Assembly (NCBI GenBank): GCA_015075165.1
Contig: JABTUY010000003.1
Coordinates: 124,001-188,000 of the forward strand
Reading direction: 5' to 3'
DNA from: Ideonella sp.
Lineage (GTDB): Bacteria; Pseudomonadota; Gammaproteobacteria; Burkholderiales; Burkholderiaceae_C
Length of the DNA: 64,000 nucleotides
Part shown: piece by piece, positions 1 through 9,880 of the stretch
Position numbering within the stretch: position 1 is the first letter of the stretch
Layout of the letters: the number at the start of each line of letters is the position of its first letter
Translations under genes and position numbers: made by a program
Notes under the pieces: generated by a model
The model's input: the letters and a program-made list of their open reading frames with translations, nothing else
What the model was told of the DNA's origin: nothing
Databases searched by the model: none

Positions 1-179
1 TCGCGGAGAACCTCGACGTGTTGCGGCTCAAGGCACCGGTCAGGCGTCTGGCGGTGCCGAACGTGCCCATCCCGTATAGCCGGCCGCTCGAGCAGTTCGT
101 GATCCCGCAGGTCACCGGTATCGTCGACGCGGCACAAAAGCTGATGTCCGCGCGGCTGGCCGGGGCGACTCTGGCATGA
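1..179 (+). CDS. 2-oxoacid dehydrogenase E1 component, beta subunit (3' end only)
   Basis: This is the C-terminal 59 residues of a gene that begins upstream of the window; its codons run in the frame starting at base 3. The stretch with PYSRPLEQFVIPQ followed by an Ala-rich helix is typical of the transketolase C-terminal domain of E1 beta subunits (pyruvate, acetoin or branched-chain 2-oxoacid dehydrogenases), which with E1 alpha carries out ThDP-dependent decarboxylation and reductive acylation of a lipoyl group. The stop TGA overlaps the ATG of the next gene (ATGA), so the two are translationally coupled. The next two genes encode a lipoyl carrier and a lipoate-ligase-like protein, which fits the assignment. 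The substrate cannot be decided from this fragment. Confidence 0.85.
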   Translation, partial: AENLDVLRLKAPVRRLAVPNVPIPYSRPLEQFVIPQVTGIVDAAQKLMSARLAGATLA

Positions 180-430
180 GCCTGGAGGTCCAGTTGCCCG
201 ACAGCGCGTGGGAGGGTGTCGACGTCGGGGTCGAAGCCCTGCTCGACCAATGGCTGGTTGCTGCCGGTGATACCGTGCCCGCCGACCAGCCGCTGGCCAA
301 GGTGGTGCTCGTGAAGGCCACCGTCGACGTTGCGGCGCCGGTGGCCGGGCGCGTCGAGTCGCTGCGCGTCGCAATGGGCGATACCTTCAAGCGCGGCGAG
401 GCCATCGCAACGCTCGCGGAGGCAACGTAG
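176..430 (+). CDS. stand-alone lipoyl-domain protein
   Basis: An 84-residue protein that consists of a single biotinyl/lipoyl domain. The fold pattern is visible: a first half with WLVAAGDTV, the attachment turn with VLVKATVDV (Lys47 is the likely lipoylated residue, in place of the usual ETDKA context), then APVAG and a second half with VAMGDTF. There is no E1-binding linker and no acyltransferase domain, so it is a carrier rather than a full E2. The start ATG overlaps the E1 beta stop by 4 bases. It presumably shuttles acyl or reducing equivalents for the complex encoded upstream; a separate E2 would have to be encoded elsewhere. A biotin carrier is less likely because the turn lacks the AMKM motif. 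Confidence 0.85.
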   Translation: MSLEVQLPDSAWEGVDVGVEALLDQWLVAAGDTVPADQPLAKVVLVKATVDVAAPVAGRVESLRVAMGDTFKRGEAIATLAEAT

Positions 431-1119
431 GCAGCGCGGCGCGAGAGCAAGCATGGAACGCGCGCGCGCTGGCCGCCGCCGCGCGCACGCCGCGCCACCG
501 TGTCTGGAGCTACCGCATCCCTGCGGTGATACTCGGCTGCGCGCAACGCGCCTGGCACGACGATGTGCAGCGCCGGCTCGGTACGCGTGTCGAGGTGCTG
601 CTGCGCGAATCCGGCGGCGGCACGGTGCTCGTGGGGCCGTGGCTGGTCGGCACCTCGGTCGTGGTGCCGCACGACCACCCATGGGTGCGCACGGGGGTCG
701 TGGCGAGCTATCGCCACTTGGCCGATCTGCATGTCGATGCGCTCACCGCGCTCGGGGTTGACGGTCGCGCGATGCGGCCTGAAGAGGTGGCCGCTGCCAA
801 CAACGCCGCCCCAGTCGTGCGTTGGGCCTGCTTCGGCAGTCTGTCGCCATGGGAAGTCGTCGACGCCGGTGGCCGCAAGATCGTCGGGCTGGCGCAGCGG
901 CGTCGGCGTGACGCTGTGCTGCTGGTGGCTGGCACGCTGGTCGACGAGCCCGACTGGGCGCTGCTGTGCGATGCCGTCGGCCGCCCGCAGGACGTGGCCT
1001 CGCTGCACGAACGCACCGCATCGTGTGCACGATTGGCCGACGCGCCGGTCACCGCAGCACAGCTCGCAGCGGCGATCGAGCGGCGACTGACACAGGCTCT
1101 GCAGCCGAGCGCCGGCTGA
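430..1119 (+). CDS. lipoate-protein ligase A-like protein, start codon unresolved
   Basis: The reading frame ending at 1119 matches the lipoate-protein ligase/lipoyltransferase family: VILGCAQR near the start, a RESGGGTVLVG loop (RRSGGG in LplA) and GRKIVGLAQRR, whose Lys corresponds to the catalytic Lys of LplA. Family-like sequence continues upstream of the GTG at 526, with WNARALAAAARTP and RVWSYRIPAV, back to about base 430, directly after the stop of the lipoyl-domain gene. No ATG, GTG or TTG occurs in this frame between the in-frame stop at 268-270 and 526. The gene therefore either uses a rare start, is translated by slippage from the preceding gene, or has a frameshift near its 5' end. 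An ATG at 453 lies in another frame. Its likely job is loading lipoate onto the neighbouring carrier. Confidence 0.7.
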   Translation, partial: GSAAREQAWNARALAAAARTPRHRVWSYRIPAVILGCAQRAWHDDVQRRLGTRVEVLLRESGGGTVLVGPWLVGTSVVVPHDHPWVRTGVVASYRHLADLHVDALTALGVDGRAMRPEEVAAANNAAPVVRWACFGSLSPWEVVDAGGRKIVGLAQRRRRDAVLLVAGTLVDEPDWALLCDAVGRPQDVASLHERTASCARLADAPVTAAQLAAAIERRLTQALQPSAG

Positions 1120-1145
1120 CACAGGCTTTGCAACCGAGCGCCGGC
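1088..1145. repeat. 29-bp tandem direct duplication at a stop codon
   Basis: Two adjacent 29-base copies (1088-1116 and 1117-1145) beginning TGACACAGGCT and ending GAGCGCCGGC differ at only two positions. The TGA stop of the lipoate-ligase-like gene (1117-1119) is the first codon of the second copy. Because 29 is not a multiple of 3, the second copy is read out of frame and lies in the convergent gap before clpB. Confidence 0.9.
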
Positions 1146-1186
1146 TGGTCGGCATTCGAGGGTCCGCCGGATCGGGCGGAGCCCCC

Positions 1187-3778
<2,592 letters not shown>

Positions 3779-3803
3779 GGATTCCTCCGGACTGCTTGGG
3801 CAG

Positions 3804-3829
3804 GTGGGGAAGACACCGGCCATTTCAAG
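3804..3829 (-). promoter_or_regulatory. sigma32-type heat-shock promoter of clpB
   Basis: On the minus strand CTTGAA (3829-3824) and CCCCAC (3809-3804) are separated by 14 bases. This fits the RpoH consensus CTTGAA-N13..17-CCCCAT closely. Transcription would start near 3797, just before the clpB ribosome site. Confidence 0.75.
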
Positions 3830-3881
3830 GCGCCGGCAGGCCCGCCTGTGCAGACTGCGCCCGGTGCGGCGCCGCCGCGCG

Positions 3882-4385
3882 CTAAAGCGGCTCGCCCAGG
3901 CGCCGGTAGCGGCTGGCGTGGAACAGCAGCGGCGCGCCGGCGTGTGCCGTGTAGTGCAGCACCTCGCCGATGAACAGCACGTGGTCGCCGTGCCGCTCGG
4001 CCGCCTGACGGCGGCACTCGAACACCGCGAGCGCGCCGGCGAGCACCGGCGCGCCGTAGCGCCCAGGGCTCCAGCGGCCGAGCTCGAAGCGCCGCTCCGA
4101 CGGGTTGGCGAAGCGCCGCGACAGCTCCACCTGCGCCTCGGTGAGCACGTTGACCGCGAAGTGCTCGGCGGCCTCGAACGCCGCCAGCGTCGGGCTGGCC
4201 GCACGCAGCGCCCACTGCACCAGCGGCGGCTCGAGCGACAGCGCGCCGAACGAGTTGACTGTCAGGCCCACCGGGTTGCCGTGGCGGTCGCAGCAGGTGG
4301 CCAGCGTGACCCCGGTGGCGAAGCGGCCGAGCGCCGAACGCAGCGCCGCGGTATCGGCCCCGCCTTCGAACGGGCCCCGGGTCAT
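3882..4385 (-). CDS. flavin reductase-like, FMN-binding split-barrel protein
   Basis: A 167-residue protein of the flavin reductase-like domain family (RutF/HpaC/NtaB type). The pattern [42 protein letters not shown] and the late [10 protein letters not shown] segment are family hallmarks of FMN-binding split barrels that reduce flavin with NAD(P)H and hand it to a monooxygenase. No partner monooxygenase lies nearby, so the partner is unknown. It is the last gene of a long minus-strand unit and starts 49 bases after the moaE stop. The weak sequence context and lack of a clear Shine-Dalgarno suggest translation depends on the upstream gene. A different redox role within the same fold is possible. 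Confidence 0.85.
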   Translation of the reverse strand: MTRGPFEGGADTAALRSALGRFATGVTLATCCDRHGNPVGLTVNSFGALSLEPPLVQWALRAASPTLAAFEAAEHFAVNVLTEAQVELSRRFANPSERRFELGRWSPGRYGAPVLAGALAVFECRRQAAERHGDHVLFIGEVLHYTAHAGAPLLFHASRYRRLGEPL

Positions 4386-4434
4386 GCGACGCCCCGGGCG
4401 CCGTGCGCCGGGTGGCCGACGGACACGCCGGCGC

Positions 4435-4914
4435 TCAAGCGGCGTTGCCCACGGTCAGGCCCCAGCGCGCGGCCGCCGCATCGTCGGCCACGCGGGCATC
4501 GACCCAACGCTCGCCATCGGGCGTGGTTTCCTTCTTCCAGAACGGCGCCTGCGTCTTCAGGTAGTCCATCAGGAACTCGCAGGCCTGGAACGCCGCCTGT
4601 CGGTGCGCCGACGTGACCGCCACCAGCACGATCTGCTCGCGCAGCGCGAGCGGGCCGACGCGGTGGATCACGCGCACGCCGCGGATCTCGAAGCGGCGCT
4701 GCGCCTCGTCGATCATCGCCTCGATCGCCTGCTCGGTCATGCCGGGGTAGTGCTCGAGCTCGAGCGCGCGCACCGCGACACCGTCGTTGCGGTCGCGCAC
4801 CGTGCCGACGAACACCGCTACCGCCCCCACCTGCGCGTCGGCCTCGCGCAGCGCGGCCACCTCGGCGGCGATGTCGAAGTCGGACTGCTGAATCGTGACG
4901 CGATGGTGCGGCAT
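4435..4914 (-). CDS. moaE: molybdopterin synthase catalytic subunit MoaE
   Basis: A 159-residue large subunit of molybdopterin synthase, which with thiocarboxylated MoaD inserts two sulfurs into cyclic pyranopterin monophosphate. Visible family features are [23 protein letters not shown], the RVGPL..E segment, and the catalytic-site run [11 protein letters not shown] with WVDAR near the end. The ATG at 4914 ([10 protein letters not shown]) matches the family N-terminus. A TTG at 4992 that overlaps the moaD stop in a TTGA arrangement is also in frame and would add 26 unrelated residues; it may mark translational coupling. moaD lies immediately upstream in the same unit, as usual. Confidence 0.96.
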   Translation of the reverse strand: MPHHRVTIQQSDFDIAAEVAALREADAQVGAVAVFVGTVRDRNDGVAVRALELEHYPGMTEQAIEAMIDEAQRRFEIRGVRVIHRVGPLALREQIVLVAVTSAHRQAAFQACEFLMDYLKTQAPFWKKETTPDGERWVDARVADDAAAARWGLTVGNAA

Positions 4915-4988
4915 CGGTGCGATCTTCTCACGCGGCAGTCGGCACCACGTGCTCGGCCAGGCAAGACCCCGGCCTGCCGCGGATGCGG

Positions 4989-5240
4989 TCAACCGCCAGT
5001 GACCGGCGGGAAGAACGCCACTTCGGCAGTTTCGTGCAGCGGCGCGGCCTCGTCGGCCATCACGCGGTCGAGTGCACAGCGCACGGCACGCCCGCGCGCC
5101 AGCAGCCGCGCATGCTCGCCGCCACGCGCGATCAGCGCGTCGCGCAGTGTGCCCACCGTGCTCCCCGTCGCCAGTTCGACGGCTTCGGCCGCGCCGAGTG
5201 CCTCGCGCAGCGAGGCGAAGTAGCGCACTTGCACCTTCAT
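4989..5240 (-). CDS. moaD: molybdopterin synthase sulfur carrier subunit MoaD
   Basis: An 83-residue ubiquitin-like protein that ends in the diagnostic Gly-Gly (PPVTGG), where a thiocarboxylate is formed by MoeB-type activation. The beta-grasp start KVQVRYFASLREALG and the late segment AFFPPVTGG are typical. It supplies sulfur to MoaE, whose gene follows. It begins 16 bases after the moeA stop, within the same minus-strand unit. No moeB lies in this window, so adenylation must come from elsewhere. Confidence 0.96.
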   Translation of the reverse strand: MKVQVRYFASLREALGAAEAVELATGSTVGTLRDALIARGGEHARLLARGRAVRCALDRVMADEAAPLHETAEVAFFPPVTGG

Positions 5241-5256
5241 CGTGTCGGCCCGTGCG

Positions 5257-6528
5257 TCACGCCAGCAGCAGTGGCAGCGGCAGGAAACGCACCGCGTCGC
5301 CGGCCGCGATCGCCTGCCCGGGCGGGTTGTCGATCAGGCCGTCGGCCCAGACCATCGAGGTCAGCACGCCGGAGCTCTGGTTGGCGAACAACTCGAGCCG
5401 GCCATCGCCGCCGACCCGCGCGCGCAGGAACTCGCGGCGCCGGTCGGGCCGCGACCAGTCGAAGCCGGCGGTCATCGTGATCGGGGCCGGGCCCGCAGGC
5501 GCCGCGCCAGCGATCGCACGCAGCAGCGGCATCACCGCGATCAGGAAGGTGACCGCCGCCGACACCGGGTTGCCGGGCAGGCCGACGTACAGCGCCTCGG
5601 CGCCATCGGCTCGCCGCACCGCGCCGAAGGCCAGCGGCTTGCCCGGCTTGAGCGCGATCTGCCACAGGTCGAGCCGGCCCTCGGCCTGCAGCGCCGGCTT
5701 CAGGTGATCTTCTTCGCCCACCGAGACGCCGCCGCAGGTCAGCACCACGTCGGCCTGCGCGGCGGCGCGGCGCAGCGCCTCGCGCGTGGCGTCGAGGCGG
5801 TCGGGCACGATGCCGAGGTCGATCGCCTCGCAGCCGGCGGCCTGCAGCAGGCCGCGCAGCGTGAAGCGGTTGGAGTTGTAGATCGCGCCGGGCCTGAGCA
5901 CCTCACCGGGCATCGCGAGCTCGTCGCCGGTGGAAAACAGCGCCACCCGCGGGCGCCGCCACACCTGCAGTTGCGCCGCACCGACCGAGGCTGCCAGGCC
6001 CATCGCCGGCGGCGTCAGGCGCGTGCCGGCGCGCAGCACGACGGCATCGCGCTGCACGTCTTCGCCGCGGCGGCGAATCCAGCGGCCGTGCTCGGGCAGC
6101 GCCTGCAGCCGCACGCTGCCCAGGCCCTCGCCCGCCGGCGCGATCGCCTCGCACTGCTCCTGCATCACCACCGCATCGGCCCCGGCCGGAATCTGGGCGC
6201 CGGTGAAGATGCGCGCCGCGGTGCCGGGTTCGAGCGCCGTGCCGACATGGCCGGCAGGGATGCGCTGCGACACGCGCAACACGGTGCCGGCGGCCGGCAC
6301 ATCGGCCACGCGCAGTGCGTAGCCGTCCATCGAGCTGTTGTCTTCGGGCGGCACATTCAATGCCGAGCGCACATCGTCGGCCAGCACGCGGCCGAGCGCA
6401 TCGAAGGTCGACACCGCCTCGCGCTGCGTGGCACCGTGCCCGCGCGCGCCGGCGAGCAGCCGCTGCACCGCCTCGTCGAGGCTCAGCAGCGGCGCGCGAT
6501 CAGGCGGGCGGGTCGAAGCGGTATTCAT
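5257..6528 (-). CDS. moeA: molybdopterin molybdenumtransferase MoeA
   Basis: A 423-residue enzyme that inserts molybdenum into adenylated molybdopterin, the last step of molybdenum cofactor synthesis. Signature segments are NSSMDGYALR, IFTGAQIPAGADAVVMQE, the MoCF-domain runs RVALFSTGDEL and IYNSNRFTL, CGGVSVGEEDH, and KPGKPLAFG with GLPGNPVS. Length is normal. The ATG at 6528 is used because it gives the usual short N-terminus before LLSLDEAVQRLL; the frame is open further upstream inside mobB. The gene overlaps the end of mobB by 29 bases, indicating coupled translation. Confidence 0.97.
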   Translation of the reverse strand: MNTASTRPPDRAPLLSLDEAVQRLLAGARGHGATQREAVSTFDALGRVLADDVRSALNVPPEDNSSMDGYALRVADVPAAGTVLRVSQRIPAGHVGTALEPGTAARIFTGAQIPAGADAVVMQEQCEAIAPAGEGLGSVRLQALPEHGRWIRRRGEDVQRDAVVLRAGTRLTPPAMGLAASVGAAQLQVWRRPRVALFSTGDELAMPGEVLRPGAIYNSNRFTLRGLLQAAGCEAIDLGIVPDRLDATREALRRAAAQADVVLTCGGVSVGEEDHLKPALQAEGRLDLWQIALKPGKPLAFGAVRRADGAEALYVGLPGNPVSAAVTFLIAVMPLLRAIAGAAPAGPAPITMTAGFDWSRPDRRREFLRARVGGDGRLELFANQSSGVLTSMVWADGLIDNPPGQAIAAGDAVRFLPLPLLLA

Positions 6529-7024
6529 GGCGCGCGGCTTGCTCGGCCAGGAATTGTGCCAAGCCCTCGACATCGCCGCGCGCAAACACCGGCCGCTGTG
6601 TGGGCACCGGCGGCGCGGCATCGGTGACGAGCGCGACGACGTAGGGGTCATCGGGGTACTGCGGCGCCGCGCCGCGCGCGGGGTCGTACAGCTCGATCTT
6701 CAGGATATCGGCGTGCTTGAAGCCCTCGACCAGCACCCAGTCGCAATCGACCAGCTCGGCGATCAGCTGGTGCACGCTGGGGTGGCCCTGCACCTCGTAC
6801 TCGCGCATCTTCACCAGCCGCGAGTCCGACGCCAGCAGCACCTCGAACGCGCCGGCCTCGCGGTGGCGCCAGCTGTCCTTGCCGGGCGTGTCGATGTCGA
6901 AGCCGCTGTGCGCGTGCTTGATCACCGATACGCGTGTGCCGTGCCCGCGCAGCCGCGGCAGCAACTGCTCGATCAGCGTGGTTTTGCCAGACCCCGACGG
7001 GCCGCAGAAGCCGACGACCTTCAT
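6500..7024 (-). CDS. mobB: molybdopterin-guanine dinucleotide biosynthesis adapter MobB
   Basis: A 174-residue P-loop GTPase of the MobB family that assists MobA in converting molybdopterin to its guanine-dinucleotide form. Walker A is GPSGSGKT (residues 8-15), followed by VSVIKHAHSGFDIDTPGKDS, the REAGA segment and VEGFKHADILKIEL, all typical. The ATG overlaps the TGA of thrC by 4 bases (ATGA), and the 3' end overlaps moeA by 29 bases, so the cofactor genes are stitched onto the threonine genes. mobA itself is not in the window. Confidence 0.94.
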   Translation of the reverse strand: MKVVGFCGPSGSGKTTLIEQLLPRLRGHGTRVSVIKHAHSGFDIDTPGKDSWRHREAGAFEVLLASDSRLVKMREYEVQGHPSVHQLIAELVDCDWVLVEGFKHADILKIELYDPARGAAPQYPDDPYVVALVTDAAPPVPTQRPVFARGDVEGLAQFLAEQAARHEYRFDPPA

Positions 7025-8481
7025 GCGCGCGCGGCGTCGCCCGCTGCTGCAGCGCCGCCCAGGCCTTCGCTGGCGAGGATCTCGGCCTTCACGGCATCGG
7101 CGCTCGCCGGCAGCACGCGGCAGCGTCGCGGCAGGTACTCGAGGCCCTCCAGCGCGGCCGGGCGCGGCGGCTCGCGGCCGATCGCCTCGACGATCGTCAC
7201 CGCGAACTTCGCCGGCAGCGCGGTTTCGAGCACGACCACGGTTTCGTCGGGCCGGCGCAGTTCGCGCGCGACCTTCAGCCCGTCGGCGGTGTGCGGGTCG
7301 ATCAGGTCGCCGTGGCGCTGCCAGGTGTCGCGGATCGTCGCCACGCGATCGGCATGCGTGCTGCGGCCCGAGGCGAAACCGAACGCCGACGCGCAGCGCG
7401 CATGCGTGGCGGCATCGAGCGCGAAGCCGCCCGCGCGCGCGAGCTCGGTGCCGAACAGCGCGCGCGTGCGCGCGGTGTCGCGCCCGAGCAGGTCGCAGAC
7501 GAAGCGCTCGAAGTTCGATGCCTTGCCGATGTCCATCGACGGGCTCGACGTCTCGTGCGTCTCGGCGGCGGCGCGCACGCGGTAGCGGCCGCTGCGGAAG
7601 AACTCGTCGAGCACGTCGTTCTCGTTGGTGGCGACGATCAGGCGCTCGATCGGCAGCCCCATCATGCGCGCAACGTGGCCGGCGCAGACGTTGCCGAAGT
7701 TGCCCGACGGCACCGCGAAGCTGATGCGCTCGCCGCCGCGCGCGGACGCCGACGTGGCCTGGAACCAGCCGGCGAAGTAGTACACCACCTGCGCCAGCAG
7801 CCGCGCCCAGTTGATCGAGTTGACGCTGCCGATATGGTGTGCGCGCTTGAACGCGAGGTCGCTGCCCACTGCCTTGACGATGTCCTGGCAGTCGTCGAAC
7901 ACGCCCTCGATCGCCAGGTTGTGGATGTTCGCGTCCTGCAGGCTGTACATCTGCGCCTGCTGGAAGCGACTCATCCGACCGTGCGGTGACAGCATGAACA
8001 CCTGCACGCCGTGCTTGCCGCGCATCGCGTACTCGGCGGCGCTGCCGGTATCGCCCGAGGTCGCGCCGAGGATGTTCAGCCGCTCGCCGCGGCGCGCCAG
8101 CTCGTACTCGAACAGCGCGCCGAGCAGCTGCATCGCCATGTCCTTGAAGGCCAGCGTCGGGCCGTTGGACAGCGCCTGCACGAGCACGCCAGCCTCGAGC
8201 GGGCGCAGCGGCGTGATCGCATCGCTGCCGAACACCGCGCGCGTGTAGGTCTGGCGGCACAGCGCGCGCAGGTCGGCGGGCGCAATGTCGTCGATGTACA
8301 GCGACAGGATCTCGAACGCCAGCTCGCCATACGGCAGCGCCCGCCAGCGCTCCAGCGTGGCGGCATCGATGCGCGGGTAATGCTCGGGCAGGTACAGGCC
8401 GCCGTCGGGCGCCAGGCCTTCGAGCAGGATGTCGCAGAAACGGCGCGGCGTGGCGTCGCCACGCGTGCTCAGGTACTTCAT
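7021..8481 (-). CDS. thrC: threonine synthase
   Basis: A 486-residue PLP enzyme that converts O-phosphohomoserine to threonine. The N-terminus MKYLSTRGDATPRRFCDILL and the PLP-lysine context LAFKDMAMQ (Lys113) are those of the long, fungal/proteobacterial-type ThrC; SGDTGSAAEYA and VPSGNFGNVCAG are further family motifs that hold the cofactor phosphate. It begins 55 bases after hom, which makes homoserine, and overlaps mobB at its stop. A thrB-like homoserine kinase is not in this window. Confidence 0.97.
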   Translation of the reverse strand: MKYLSTRGDATPRRFCDILLEGLAPDGGLYLPEHYPRIDAATLERWRALPYGELAFEILSLYIDDIAPADLRALCRQTYTRAVFGSDAITPLRPLEAGVLVQALSNGPTLAFKDMAMQLLGALFEYELARRGERLNILGATSGDTGSAAEYAMRGKHGVQVFMLSPHGRMSRFQQAQMYSLQDANIHNLAIEGVFDDCQDIVKAVGSDLAFKRAHHIGSVNSINWARLLAQVVYYFAGWFQATSASARGGERISFAVPSGNFGNVCAGHVARMMGLPIERLIVATNENDVLDEFFRSGRYRVRAAAETHETSSPSMDIGKASNFERFVCDLLGRDTARTRALFGTELARAGGFALDAATHARCASAFGFASGRSTHADRVATIRDTWQRHGDLIDPHTADGLKVARELRRPDETVVVLETALPAKFAVTIVEAIGREPPRPAALEGLEYLPRRCRVLPASADAVKAEILASEGLGGAAAAGDAARA

Positions 8482-8536
8482 GCGGCGCGGGCTCCGCGGC
8501 GCGGCCGCTCGGGGCGGCCGCCGGTTCGCAGGTTCA

Positions 8537-9880
8537 TCAGTTCAGCTCTTCCTTGCGCAGCCGCACGATCGGCGCCAGCACGGTCGGCAGCGCTTGCATC
8601 TTGGCCATCGCATCGTTCATGCGGCCTTCGCGCGTGTCGTGCGTCAGGATGATCAGGTCGGTCTGGCGCTCGCCTTCCGCCGATTCGCGCTGCAGCACCG
8701 CGTCGATCGAGATGTCGTGCTCGGCCAGGATGGTGGTGATGCGGCTCAACACGCCGGTCTGGTCGGCCACGCACAGGCGCAGGTAGTACGCGGTCACCAC
8801 CTCGTGCATCGGCAGCACCGGCGTGGCGGCCAGCGCGCCCGGCTGGAACGCCAAGTGCGGCACGCGGTGATCGGGGTCGGCGGTGTGCAGCCGCGTGATG
8901 TCGACCAGGTCGGCCACCACCGCCGATGCCGTGGGCTCGGCGCCGGCGCCCTTGCCGTAGTACAGCGTGGTGCCGACGGCGTCGCCCTGCACCACCACGG
9001 CGTTCATCGCGCCTTCCACGTTGGCGATCAGCCGGCGCGCCGGCACCAGCGTGGGGTGCACGCGCAGCTCGATGCCCTGCGCCGCGCGGCGCGCCATGGC
9101 GATCAGCTTGATGCGGTAGCCGAGCTGCTCGGCGTAGCGGATGTCGGTGGCCTGCAGCGCGGTGATGCCCTCGACATGGGCCTTGTCGAACTGCATCGGC
9201 ACGCCGAACGCGATCGCGCACATGATTGTGGCCTTGTGCGCGGCGTCGACACCTTCGATGTCGAAGCCCGGGTCGGCCTCGGCATAGCCGAGCCGTTGCG
9301 CCTCCTTCAGCACGGTGGCGAAGTCGAGACCCTTGTCGCGCATCTCGCTGAGGATGAAGTTGGTCGTGCCGTTGACGATGCCGGCCACCCACTCGATGCG
9401 ATTCGCGGTGAGGCCTTCGCGCAGCGCCTTGATGATCGGGATGCCGCCGGCCACCGCGGCCTCGAAGCCGATCATCACGCCTTTGGCGTGCGCAGCGGCG
9501 AAGATCTCGTTGCCGTGCACCGCCAGCAGCGCCTTGTTGGCGGTGACCACGTGCTTGCCGGCGGCGATCGCCTCGAGCACCAGCGCGCGTGCCACGCCGG
9601 TGCCGCCGATCAGCTCGACCACGATGTCGATCGCCGGGTCGGCGATCACGCGGCGCGCGTCGTCGACCACCGCCGCCGCGTCGCCGACGATCGCCCGCGC
9701 ACGGGCGACGTCGAGATCGGCCACCGAGGCGATGCGGATGCCGCGGCCCGCGCGGCGCTGGATCTCCTCCTGGTTGCGCTGCAAGACCTTGAAGGTGCCG
9801 CTGCCGACCGTGCCGATGCCGAGCAGGCCGACCTGCAGCGGTTTGGCCACGCCGTCGTCTTGCTGCGCGGGAGTCGTCAT
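8537..9880 (-). CDS. hom: homoserine dehydrogenase
   Basis: A 447-residue NAD(P)-dependent enzyme that reduces aspartate semialdehyde to homoserine. The nucleotide-binding loop GIGTVGSG lies at 21-28, the catalytic domain carries VTANKALLA, FEAAVAGGIPIIKALREGL and GYAEADPGFDIEGVDAAHK, and a C-terminal ACT domain (about 365-447, ITTILAEHDISIDAVLQ) implies feedback inhibition by threonine. The ATG overlaps the alaA stop by 4 bases (ATGA). thrC follows, so aspartate-family synthesis is co-transcribed with the alanine-type aminotransferase. Confidence 0.97.
   Translation of the reverse strand: MTTPAQQDDGVAKPLQVGLLGIGTVGSGTFKVLQRNQEEIQRRAGRGIRIASVADLDVARARAIVGDAAAVVDDARRVIADPAIDIVVELIGGTGVARALVLEAIAAGKHVVTANKALLAVHGNEIFAAAHAKGVMIGFEAAVAGGIPIIKALREGLTANRIEWVAGIVNGTTNFILSEMRDKGLDFATVLKEAQRLGYAEADPGFDIEGVDAAHKATIMCAIAFGVPMQFDKAHVEGITALQATDIRYAEQLGYRIKLIAMARRAAQGIELRVHPTLVPARRLIANVEGAMNAVVVQGDAVGTTLYYGKGAGAEPTASAVVADLVDITRLHTADPDHRVPHLAFQPGALAATPVLPMHEVVTAYYLRLCVADQTGVLSRITTILAEHDISIDAVLQRESAEGERQTDLIILTHDTREGRMNDAMAKMQALPTVLAPIVRLRKEELN

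Noticed and set aside
330-761. Open frame of 143 codons overlapping the lipoyl and lipoate-ligase region
   Set aside because: Arg/Ala-rich, no similarity; the other frame carries lipoate-ligase motifs.
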